This document shows positions 26,303-34,099 of a stretch of DNA of 46,301 bases, one piece after another (the stretch's first letter is position 1; each line of letters starts with the position of its first letter). Origin of the DNA: a virus; the IMG/VR virus record IMGVR_UViG_3300032093_000233, positions 1 to 46,301 of that record. One strand, given 5' to 3'. Position numbers and translations under genes: made by a program. The notes beneath the pieces were generated by a model, which searched no databases, was not told the origin of the DNA, and was given only the letters and a program-made list of their open reading frames with translations.

Positions 26303-26953
26303 TTAAACATTTTTAAATTGCTCTGATATAATATTTCTAATTGTTTTTCTTAATTTTTGTTCTTGTAAATTAAAAAACTTTTCCTTTTGTTTTTCATAAT
26401 AAGATAGTGCTGGCTTTGAAAAATTTTCAAGTTGTTCTTTAGTAAAATCGTTTGCGCCATTTGAAAAAATAACAGTATCTATTAAATTTTTTAAATTTTG
26501 TAGTTTTAAATATTTAATTTCATGTGGATACATATCAGAAGTTTTAATCAACTTTTTATTGGCATAATATCTTTTTTCATCATCAGAAAGTTTATCAAAC
26601 CTATCTTTATTTAAAAAGTACCCAGATAAAACATTTACAGCCATCAAAACGTTTTTCCTCCATTCTTTATCCATGGAATCAAACAGCTCTTGTGTAAACC
26701 AACTCCTGTTCATGTTATAGCTATACAATTCTTTTTGAGTTTCATCAGATTGTTTCCATTCTTCTGGTGTTATCCAAGCTAGCTTTTGAAATCTTTTGTT
26801 TGTATATTTTTCAAGCTGTTTTTTATTAAGAAATTGAACTTCTTTTCTTGATAAATTTATATCAAAATTAATTAATTTATCTAAAAGCTCTTCTCTTTCT
26901 TTTTTTGAAAGAGAATCAATTTCATTTCTTTTATGTAATAGAGTTATATCCAT
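26303..26953 (-). CDS. Unknown charged helical protein
   Basis: A 216-residue reverse-strand protein, highly charged and helical (SLSKKEREELLDKL, then LSRKEVQFLNKKQLEKY, and near the middle LAWITPEEWKQSDETQKELY). It ends in TIRNIISEQFKNV. I prefer the ATG at 26953 over one at 26977, because a TATTTATAA late-promoter element (26964-26972, reverse strand) overlaps the extra codons. If so, it is a late gene and perhaps a virion or capsid-internal protein. It converges with the small gene after the portal. No family is recognised. Confidence 0.5.
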   Translation of the reverse strand: MDITLLHKRNEIDSLSKKEREELLDKLINFDINLSRKEVQFLNKKQLEKYTNKRFQKLAWITPEEWKQSDETQKELYSYNMNRSWFTQELFDSMDKEWRKNVLMAVNVLSGYFLNKDRFDKLSDDEKRYYANKKLIKTSDMYPHEIKYLKLQNLKNLIDTVIFSNGANDFTKEQLENFSKPALSYYEKQKEKFFNLQEQKLRKTIRNIISEQFKNV

Positions 26954-26963
26954 ATTTAATATA

Positions 26964-26972
26964 TTATAAATA
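26964..26972 (-). promoter_or_regulatory. Candidate late promoter, reverse strand
   Basis: Reads TATTTATAA on the reverse strand, 10 nt before the ATG at 26953. Confidence 0.45.
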
Positions 26973-26980
26973 TTCATTAA

Positions 26981-27013
26981 TTTTGATTATTTGTTGCTTT
27001 TTGCTTATATTTG
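26981..27013 (+). promoter_or_regulatory. Host-type (Bacteroidetes) promoter for the polymerase gene
   Basis: TTTTG (26981-26985), a 20-nt spacer and TATATTTG (27006-27013) match the Bacteroidetes TTTG...TAnnTTTG consensus. It lies 21 nt before the ATG at 27035. It probably gives expression by host RNA polymerase early in infection. Confidence 0.6.
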
Positions 27014-27034
27014 TAAATTGAAATAAAAAAAAAT

Positions 27035-30000
27035 ATGTTTATAGTATTTGATACAGAAACTACAGGCCTACCAGAAGATTTTAGCGCACCAATAACTGAC
27101 TTTGATAATTGGCCAAGAATAGTTCAATTAGCATGGAAAGTTTATGATGTAAATGGAAATGTTATAAGTACTTACAATAGAATTGTTAAGCCAGAAGGCT
27201 TTACCATACCGCCAGAGTCAATAAAGGTTCACAGAATTACAAATGAAAGGGCAAACTCAGAAGGATTACCTTTACTTGAAGTGTTAAACGAGTTTGTTCA
27301 ATGTATTAAAGAATCAAAATTTTTAGTGGCTCACAATATTAGTTTTGATAATAAAATTACTGGTTGTGAGTTTTTGCGAATGGGAATGCATAATTATATG
27401 AATGATATAATTCATGTTTGTACTATGAATTCAACAATTGATTATTGCAGAATACAAGGAGGTATGGGCTTAAAGCCGCCAACCTTAACAGAACTTCATA
27501 GTAAACTTTTCGGAAAAGGATTTGAAGATGCTCACGATGCATTAATTGACGTAGAGGCATTGGCTAAATGTTTTTTTAAATTAAAAGAAATAGGTGTTTT
27601 AGGTTTTGACGAAAATTGTATTCAATATTTAGATTCAAAATTTAGTGAGAAAAATATTTATGATAAATGGTCACAAAAAAATGGAGAACCAATAAGTCCA
27701 GTTAAATTGGTAAACTTTGGGGTTCATACATATAACTCTATATTAGAAGGTGCCGCATCGGCTAGTGATTACATAAAAAAAGCAAAAGAATTTAATCATG
27801 ATACTATCGTTTTAACAGATAAAGGAAATATGTCTGGCTCTTTTGCTTTTTATCAAAAGTGTAAAAATGAAAAGATAAAACCAGTAATTGGTTGCGAGTT
27901 TTATTTGAATGATAGCATAGGAGGTGAATATGAAGAAAAAATACAAGACACAAATGTATTACAGAAAATAATAGTAAAAAACAAAGATGGATATGTAAAT
28001 ATTAACAGATTAAATTACCTATCTTTTACAGAAGGTTATTATAGAGTTCCAAGAATCAAAACTGATTGGGTTTCAGAAAATAAAGAAGGTTTAATTTTAA
28101 CAACATCCTCTAAAGGTGGAATGGTTTCAAAATATGTTCAAAGAGGAAAATATGATTTGGCTGAAAATTACATAAAAAAAATGATTGAAATTTTCGGAAA
28201 ACAATCATATATAGCTGAAATATCATTAGAAGACAATCAAATACAGAGACAATATAACAAGTTTATTATCAACATGGCATCAAAATATGGAATGGCATTA
28301 ATTGTTGCCAATGATGTATATTATGCCAAAGAAGAAGATTCTGTTCTTCAAGATGTTTTGAGTTCTATCGACCAAAAGAAGTCTATAAAAAAATCTAGAA
28401 CAAAAGAAAATAGAAATATGAATTATGTTTCTGAGGACATTTTGTTAAACATGAATAAAGAGTTTGGCTACAATTATGATGAAAACTTTTTGAAAATGTG
28501 CATGATTACATCTAATAGAGTAGCTTCTATTTGTGATTTTGAATTTGAAGTTGATATAGAAAAATACCCAGAATATAAACCTACTCAAGATGTAATTGAA
28601 TATTTTGGAACAGATGATACTGAAGAAATAATAAAAAAATTATCTCATGCTAAATTAAATCAAAAATTAAAAATTTACGAAAAACAAGGTCCAATAGCAA
28701 TAGATGAAGAAAAAGTAAAAGAGTATAGAAATAGACTTGATTATGAGATAGAAGTAATTAAGGAGAAGAAAATGGTTGATTACTTTTTAGTTGTATGGGA
28801 GCTTATTAGATATTGTGGAGAAAATAATATCGAAGTTGGTCCTGGGAGAGGTTCTGCGGCTGGCTCTTTATTATCTTGGTGTTTAGATATAACAAAAATA
28901 GACCCATTAAGGTTTAAGTTGTATTTTGAAAGATTTTTGAACCCGACAAGAAAGGGTCCACCAGATATTGATATTGACTTTGAAACTGGTTCAGACGTTA
29001 AAACAGATGAGTTTCTTTATAAAAAATATGGCAAAGAATGCGTATTCCCAGTTATTACATTTTCAACTTTTAACGAAAAAGGATGTTTAAAAGATGTTTC
29101 TAAGGCTTTTGGTCAAGATGGAGGCTTTGAATCTGATGTTTTTGCTGTTACGAAAGAAATGCCTAAAATGTTCATGAAATATGACGGCGGACTGAAAGAG
29201 TGGATTGAGGACTGGAAATATAATCAAGAAGCTTCTGAAAGAGTTAAAGACTGGTTAAATGACTCTAAAAATAAAAAAATTATAGATACAACTTTAACTC
29301 TACAAGGTCAAATAAGGAATTTAGGTAAACATGCTGCTGGAATAGTTATTACTCCTGGTCCAGTTTGGGACTATATGCCAATTAATGTAGTTAAGGGAGT
29401 TAGAGTATCTGGCTTTCAAGAATCTGGTAGTGGAAAGGATTTATCAACATTAGGAATTCTTAAATTAGATAGACTTAATTTAACAACATTAAACATATTA
29501 AAAGAATCTATAAGACTTGTAAAAGAGAGAAAAGGTATTGACATTACTGAACAGGTAAAATATGTTGATTTAGATAATAAAGAATTGTTTGAAGAATTAA
29601 GACTAGGAAACAATCAAGGTATATTTCAGTTTGAATCTGATGGTATGTCTAAATTAATTAAAGACATGCACATAGAAAGTTTTGAAGAAATGGTTGCCGC
29701 AAATGCATTATATAGACCAGGGCCAATGGGTGTTGGGGCTCACGAAGAATATATAAGAAATAAAAAAGACCCAGAATCCATAAATCCAGTACACCCATCT
29801 CTTGAGCCTTTATTGAGAGAAACAAATGGTGTTCTTATTTTTCAAGAGCAACTTATGTTTATAGCTCATGAATTGGCAGGAATGAGCTTAGGTGAAGGTG
29901 ACAATTTGAGAAAAGTTATGGATAAGGCTTCTAAAATAATTAAAAAAAGTTTATCAGGGGAAGAATTAGAAGATAAAGAAATAAATGACAAAAGTTACAA

Positions 30001-31018
30001 AGAATATTCAAAGCTTTGGCAACAATTTAAGGAGGGTTGTAAAAAGAATGGCTTAGATGAAAATGCCATAAAGGATATAGAGGAATGGTTAATTAAGTAT
30101 TTGGGATATTCTTTTAATAGAAGTCACAGTGTTAGTTATTCGTATGTTGCCATGCAAACTCTTTTTATGAAGAAATATTATCCTGCTGAATTTTATACTG
30201 CTTTATTGAATCACGCAAAAGATGACGAACAGTGGTTATCAGCAGCTATAATGGCTGCTTTTACAAAAGGCATAAAGATATTGCCACCAAGTAGAAAATC
30301 TAAGTGGGAATGGACAATGTTAGACAATGAAAATATTTTAATGGGATTTTCTAGTATTAATGGTATGGGAGAAATTGCTTATAATGAACTTCAGGAAGCC
30401 GATATAGAAAATATTAAAAAAGACGAATTTTTTATGCGTCAATTTTCCAAATTTAATAAAGCAAATTTTGAAGCGTGTTTGTGTGCTGGCGTTTTCGATG
30501 ATTGGTCTGAATCAAGAGAGGAACTTCTTGAATTTAGAAAATTTAAAATTAAAAGAAACACTATGCAAATGGATTTATTTGGACAAAATAATTTTGATAT
30601 AATGGAAGAAAGTTTGTATGGTAAGTTTGAGCCTACTCCAAAAGAAGAAAAATATAAACAATTTATTAAAGTTTGTAGTATTGATTTAGATATTTTTCAT
30701 AAAATATCACAATTAAAAGAGAACTTTAGAAATCAATATAATATAAGTGTTCATTCTGTTATAGAATTCGACAATCCAGACAAATATTATTATTTTGTTT
30801 TAAGAGATTTTGTGCCAAAAATTTCAAAAAATGGAAAAAAGTTTTGGACTTTAGAGTTGAGTGATGGCGGAGCATCTGTTAAAGTTATCTTATGGGAAGA
30901 TGGTTATGATAGAGTAAAGGATTTATTAGAAAAAGGAGGAATTTATTTAACGAAATTTTCAAAAGATAAAAATTGGTTAAATTTTCAGGACGGATGTCAG
31001 TTTAGAAGGGTTTTTTAA
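27035..31018 (+). CDS. dnaE: DNA polymerase III alpha (C family) fused to a proofreading exonuclease
   Basis: A 1327-residue replicase. Residues 1-185 are a DnaQ-type exonuclease with all DEDDh residues: D6 and E8 (FDTETTGL), D105 (AHNISFD), H167 and D172 (HDALID). A PHP domain starts near H231 (VHTYNSILEG) but is degenerate, with LTDKGN (K263) in place of LTDHGN. The polymerase core has GPGRGSAAGSLLSWCLD, PDIDIDFE (D644, D646) and KLDRLNL (D812), followed by a fingers/HhH region. QMDLF (1178-1182) is a typical sliding-clamp-binding motif, and an OB fold ends the protein. Proofreading on the same chain makes it self-sufficient, probably with the host or a phage clamp. Confidence 0.95.
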   Translation: MFIVFDTETTGLPEDFSAPITDFDNWPRIVQLAWKVYDVNGNVISTYNRIVKPEGFTIPPESIKVHRITNERANSEGLPLLEVLNEFVQCIKESKFLVAHNISFDNKITGCEFLRMGMHNYMNDIIHVCTMNSTIDYCRIQGGMGLKPPTLTELHSKLFGKGFEDAHDALIDVEALAKCFFKLKEIGVLGFDENCIQYLDSKFSEKNIYDKWSQKNGEPISPVKLVNFGVHTYNSILEGAASASDYIKKAKEFNHDTIVLTDKGNMSGSFAFYQKCKNEKIKPVIGCEFYLNDSIGGEYEEKIQDTNVLQKIIVKNKDGYVNINRLNYLSFTEGYYRVPRIKTDWVSENKEGLILTTSSKGGMVSKYVQRGKYDLAENYIKKMIEIFGKQSYIAEISLEDNQIQRQYNKFIINMASKYGMALIVANDVYYAKEEDSVLQDVLSSIDQKKSIKKSRTKENRNMNYVSEDILLNMNKEFGYNYDENFLKMCMITSNRVASICDFEFEVDIEKYPEYKPTQDVIEYFGTDDTEEIIKKLSHAKLNQKLKIYEKQGPIAIDEEKVKEYRNRLDYEIEVIKEKKMVDYFLVVWELIRYCGENNIEVGPGRGSAAGSLLSWCLDITKIDPLRFKLYFERFLNPTRKGPPDIDIDFETGSDVKTDEFLYKKYGKECVFPVITFSTFNEKGCLKDVSKAFGQDGGFESDVFAVTKEMPKMFMKYDGGLKEWIEDWKYNQEASERVKDWLNDSKNKKIIDTTLTLQGQIRNLGKHAAGIVITPGPVWDYMPINVVKGVRVSGFQESGSGKDLSTLGILKLDRLNLTTLNILKESIRLVKERKGIDITEQVKYVDLDNKELFEELRLGNNQGIFQFESDGMSKLIKDMHIESFEEMVAANALYRPGPMGVGAHEEYIRNKKDPESINPVHPSLEPLLRETNGVLIFQEQLMFIAHELAGMSLGEGDNLRKVMDKASKIIKKSLSGEELEDKEINDKSYKEYSKLWQQFKEGCKKNGLDENAIKDIEEWLIKYLGYSFNRSHSVSYSYVAMQTLFMKKYYPAEFYTALLNHAKDDEQWLSAAIMAAFTKGIKILPPSRKSKWEWTMLDNENILMGFSSINGMGEIAYNELQEADIENIKKDEFFMRQFSKFNKANFEACLCAGVFDDWSESREELLEFRKFKIKRNTMQMDLFGQNNFDIMEESLYGKFEPTPKEEKYKQFIKVCSIDLDIFHKISQLKENFRNQYNISVHSVIEFDNPDKYYYFVLRDFVPKISKNGKKFWTLELSDGGASVKVILWEDGYDRVKDLLEKGGIYLTKFSKDKNWLNFQDGCQFRRVF

Positions 31019-31026
31019 TCCTTTTT
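31006..31026 (+). terminator. Probable terminator overlapping the polymerase stop
   Basis: AAGGGTT (31006-31012) pairs with AATCCTT (31017-31023), one G-T wobble, TTTT loop, then TTT. The stem includes the stop codon. It is weaker than the other terminators. Confidence 0.45.
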
Positions 31027-31494
31027 GTTTAACTTTTCTTTTATCTTGTCTTTTATGTCATAAAGAAGACCTTTTGGAAGATATCCTAATTGAGCAAGAT
31101 TTTCGTATATTGACACTATTAATGTACCAATAAGTCCACCATATACCATGCCTGGAAGCCATACGAATAAAGAAGAGTATATTGCAGCATTCCAACTAAT
31201 AGCTAACATTAAAACGTATATTGTTGATATAACAAATATTCTTGGCAATCTACTACTACTAAAAGTTTTATATACATAAGCTTTCCAGATTCCAGTTAAA
31301 GCGTCAATTCCAATTAAAAACAGCATAAAATAAACGGCTTGAACATCATTCCAAATATAATGTGTTATAAATGAAGTGAACATTGTTACTAAGGCTACTG
31401 TACCGTTAAATACCAAACTTTTGATTCCTACTAGGCATTCAAAGAATTCTCTTAAACTACTAAAACCTAATATTAATTTATTTTCTTGTATCAC
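31015..31494 (-). CDS. Holin, phage holin family 4-like
   Basis: A 159-residue protein with about four hydrophobic segments (from ~27, ~55, ~88 and ~112). The holin-4 pattern is clear: LIGIDALTGIWKAYVYK, then RIFVISTIYVLMLAISW, GLIGTLIVSIYENLAQLG and a charged C-terminus (DIKDKIKEKLNKK). Holins permeabilise the inner membrane at lysis. The start is GTG at 31494; the chain begins MIQENKL. It converges on the polymerase gene with overlapping stop codons (31015-31018). A reverse-strand late-promoter element 30 nt upstream fits late timing. No endolysin is recognised in this window. Confidence 0.82.
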   Translation of the reverse strand: MIQENKLILGFSSLREFFECLVGIKSLVFNGTVALVTMFTSFITHYIWNDVQAVYFMLFLIGIDALTGIWKAYVYKTFSSSRLPRIFVISTIYVLMLAISWNAAIYSSLFVWLPGMVYGGLIGTLIVSIYENLAQLGYLPKGLLYDIKDKIKEKLNKKD

Positions 31495-31516
31495 AATCTT
31501 TTTTTTTGTATATTTG
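31486..31516 (+). promoter_or_regulatory. Host-type (Bacteroidetes) promoter for the unknown-gene/recD2 block
   Basis: TTG (31486-31488), a 20-nt spacer and TATATTTG (31509-31516), 34 nt before the ATG at 31551. The -7 element is identical to that of the polymerase gene. Confidence 0.6.
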
Positions 31517-31524
31517 CTGTTTAG

Positions 31525-31533
31525 AAATAAATA
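31525..31533 (-). promoter_or_regulatory. Candidate late promoter for the holin gene
   Basis: Reads TATTTATTT on the reverse strand, 30 nt before the holin GTG. It is back-to-back with the host-type promoter of the forward block. Confidence 0.5.
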
Positions 31534-31550
31534 TTAAATAATATATTAAA

Positions 31551-31895
31551 ATGGCCGAATTTATTAAGAAAATAACATTTAAATATAAGAAAAAAGATGG
31601 TGAGGAAACTGTAAGAAACATTCTTGCACCAAAATTTTTAAAAGAATCTTTTAATTCTTTTAAAGAATTAGAAAAAGAACAGGTAAATTATATCTCTGGA
31701 TATGAAATAGAATCAGAAGGTATGGATGAAGATGAAATAAAAGAATATGAAGAATCAATTTGTGATTATTTTACTTTAGCATTACCTACAATGGAAGAGT
31801 ATTTAAAGGATTTAGGATTAAATCCAGACAAAGTAAAACAGAAATCTTTTAAAAAAGATGGAGTTTTAAATTATAAAATAATAAAAGATGAGTGA
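31551..31895 (+). CDS. Small acidic protein, unknown
   Basis: A 114-residue protein. A basic N-terminal strand pair (FIKKITFKYKKKDGEE) is followed by acidic helices (EGMDEDEIKEYEESICDYF) and a lysine-rich end. I recognise no family. It is the first gene of a forward block led by a host-type promoter and ending in the recD2-like helicase. It overlaps the next gene by 8 nt (ATGAGTGA), indicating translational coupling. Confidence 0.55.
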   Translation: MAEFIKKITFKYKKKDGEETVRNILAPKFLKESFNSFKELEKEQVNYISGYEIESEGMDEDEIKEYEESICDYFTLALPTMEEYLKDLGLNPDKVKQKSFKKDGVLNYKIIKDE

Positions 31896-32229
31896 CAAAA
31901 AAGAAAATAAGGTTGAAGATAGCTTTTGGGATTTAAAAGGCAAAAAAAATGTCAACACATTTTTTGGTGATGAAAATGCTTTTGGTGGAAAAAGGTTTTT
32001 AATTTTAGAAAAGATGAATTGCTCTAGATATGAAGTAATTAAAAAGTCTATGATTATAGGTAATTTATCAAAAAAAATAAAGTTTATATCAGAAAAAATT
32101 TCAGAAGCTGGTAGACAGCCTTCAGCCAATTATTTTATTGTTGGTAGTAATTTCTTATTAAATAAAGTTGAAGAGTCCGAAAACGGCTCAATAGATAATT
32201 TGGATTTTTTAGATGATTTATACAATTAA
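31888..32229 (+). CDS. Small protein, unknown
   Basis: A 113-residue protein. The centre contains FWDLKGKKNVNTFFGDENAF, then FLILEKMNCSRYEVIKKSM, and the chain ends in acidic DNLDFLDDLYN, which could be a short interaction tail. I see no known motif. It overlaps the previous gene by 8 nt and is followed directly by the next gene, so the three probably act together or at the same time. Confidence 0.55.
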   Translation: MSDKKENKVEDSFWDLKGKKNVNTFFGDENAFGGKRFLILEKMNCSRYEVIKKSMIIGNLSKKIKFISEKISEAGRQPSANYFIVGSNFLLNKVEESENGSIDNLDFLDDLYN

Positions 32230-32230
32230 T

Positions 32231-33316
32231 ATGGGTATTAAATTAAAGATAAAATCTATTAAAGATAGAGTAGAAAATGGAAACTTGTTAATTTATGTTC
32301 CTTTTGATATTGATTTAAAAAAAAATATTAATAATTATCTGTTTTTTGATTGGATTAAAAGTTGGGGTTTTAGATACAAGTACAACAACAAATTAAATGA
32401 AACTCATTTTATAATTCCTAAGAACTTTGATTTAAAAGAAGTTTTTTATAAAAGAGAACAATTTGAGTATTGTTTAGGGTTCAACAAAACAAGAGGTAAA
32501 AGCATGAGTGAAAGTGATTTTTTAGAGTTTGTTTATATGAAGTTTTTAAAGTCTATGGGTATTACAAAAAAAACAACATCTTTTGCAAGAGGTATTCAAG
32601 GTCACAAAAAAACAAAACTAACTGAAATGATGTATTATCATTTTGTGTGCAATAAATATGATAATAAAATAGATGACATTTTATATTTAGATGAAATTGA
32701 TTTAAATGAAAAGTCTTATCAATATTTGAAAAATTCATTACTAAAAACAGCAGACAATAAAGCTCTTATTTTATATAAAAATAGAGAAGAATTGCCAGAC
32801 TTGGATAATTTAAAATCTTATTTGAGGTTAAAAAAGATTAATAATTTACAAGTTAAATCCTCTAAAGGAGATAAAATAAAAGATTTTATGATTGGCTTTG
32901 AGGATAAATTTTCCAATCACAAAATGGCATATAATGCACTTTTTGGAATAATGTTTTCAAATGAGTCTGGTTCAATAAAAATAGATTTTTCAAATAAAGA
33001 AGACTTTGAAAAATCAAATGGTGTTTATTTAACAAATACTCTAACTAAACTTAAAGAACTTGGAATTTTATTTGAAAGAACTGAAGATTTTCATTCAAAC
33101 TTATTACAATTTTATTATATTAAATCATTTCAAACAACTAATCCTTATTTTTTACTTAATGCACTTGTAGAGCATTGTAAAAAAATAAACGAAATATATG
33201 ATAATAAAGATTATGATTTATTAAAAGATGATAATGTAAAAATATTTTTGACAAGTATGATGGAAGATTTAATTTTGGGTATGAAAAGTCTTGGATTATT
33301 TTTGGTCGAAGAATAA
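32231..33316 (+). CDS. Unknown 361-residue protein
   Basis: I chose the ATG at 32231, 1 nt after the preceding stop, rather than an in-frame ATG at 32213 that would overlap the previous gene by 17 nt. The protein is basic, mixed helix and strand. Visible segments are LLIYVPFDID near the start, a Lys-rich KKTTSFARGIQGHKKTKLTEMMYYH, here split as TSFARGIQGHKK and TKLTEMMYYH, and a helical C-terminal half (YLTNTLTKLKELGILFERTE resembles a DNA-binding helix pair). No family is recognised. Early or middle expression with recD2 is likely. Confidence 0.55.
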   Translation: MGIKLKIKSIKDRVENGNLLIYVPFDIDLKKNINNYLFFDWIKSWGFRYKYNNKLNETHFIIPKNFDLKEVFYKREQFEYCLGFNKTRGKSMSESDFLEFVYMKFLKSMGITKKTTSFARGIQGHKKTKLTEMMYYHFVCNKYDNKIDDILYLDEIDLNEKSYQYLKNSLLKTADNKALILYKNREELPDLDNLKSYLRLKKINNLQVKSSKGDKIKDFMIGFEDKFSNHKMAYNALFGIMFSNESGSIKIDFSNKEDFEKSNGVYLTNTLTKLKELGILFERTEDFHSNLLQFYYIKSFQTTNPYFLLNALVEHCKKINEIYDNKDYDLLKDDNVKIFLTSMMEDLILGMKSLGLFLVEE

Positions 33317-33324
33317 AATAATAA

Positions 33325-34095
33325 ATGATAAGTTTTAGAAAAGAAATATTGTTAGAGAAAAGAAATTTTAATTTTTCAAAATATGAAGAATTATATAATT
33401 TATTAATTCTTTTACCTAGTTTTTTAGAAAGATTTTCACCTTTTCAATATGAAGAGTCAATTTTACCTTCTTCAAAAATTAATTTTAGTTTTTACACTAG
33501 AACTAAATTAAGTACTGATTTTATACAAGACTTGTGCGGCTCTAATTTTAATGTTGAAATGGAGTTGGCAAGCATTGTTTCTGAGAGCATTTGTTCAGAA
33601 AGTGTTGTTAATTTTTTAAATTGTAACTATTATAATATAAAAAAAAGTATTATTATAGAAAAAAGAATTAGTTCAGATAAAAATAAGATAAAGAATTTTT
33701 TTAAAATTATGAATCTTATTTATAAAGACTATAATAAATATAATGATTTAATTGTTATTTCTAATGAATTTTATGAAGTTTTACTTTGTAATAAAGAAAA
33801 GACAGAGCTTGAACATATCCTTAAACTCAATGATGATTTAGATAATTATGCAATGGGGATGGCAATCGTTTTTTTATATAAAAAAAATGTTCCAATTTAT
33901 ATGAACAATTATGTTAAAAATGATAGTCTTTTTTTTGTAAAAAATATCAAAAAAGTAAAATTTAATTTAGAATTTATCTGTAATAAAAATTTTAAACCAA
34001 ATTATGACCCTAATACATTTGCTCCTTTTTTTGGTTTATTTAAGGTTAATGTTTTATATCCAAAAAATCTAATTACTTCACATTATAAAATATAA
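33325..34095 (+). CDS. Unknown; weak resemblance to the C-terminal part of gp23-type capsid proteins
   Basis: A 256-residue protein. The segments FNVEMELASIVSESI, DLIVISNEFYEVLL, VPIYMNNYVKNDSLFFV and NTFAPFFGLFKVNVLYP fall in the order of T4 gp23-type HK97-fold capsid proteins, which have a helix, a (V)xxSPE strand, VYVDPYA...YVMVGYKG and TFQPxxGFKTRYGMxxxP. The match is weak and the N-terminal E-loop region is missing or unrecognisable. If real, it could be a minor vertex-type capsid relative; if not, the protein is simply unknown. It lies between an unknown gene and recD2, which is unusual for a capsid gene. Confidence 0.4.
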   Translation: MISFRKEILLEKRNFNFSKYEELYNLLILLPSFLERFSPFQYEESILPSSKINFSFYTRTKLSTDFIQDLCGSNFNVEMELASIVSESICSESVVNFLNCNYYNIKKSIIIEKRISSDKNKIKNFFKIMNLIYKDYNKYNDLIVISNEFYEVLLCNKEKTELEHILKLNDDLDNYAMGMAIVFLYKKNVPIYMNNYVKNDSLFFVKNIKKVKFNLEFICNKNFKPNYDPNTFAPFFGLFKVNVLYPKNLITSHYKI

Positions 34096-34099
34096 AAAT

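Noticed and set aside
27035-31018. Intein in the polymerase
   Set aside because: Polymerase motifs are continuous and no intein splice-site or homing-domain block is seen.
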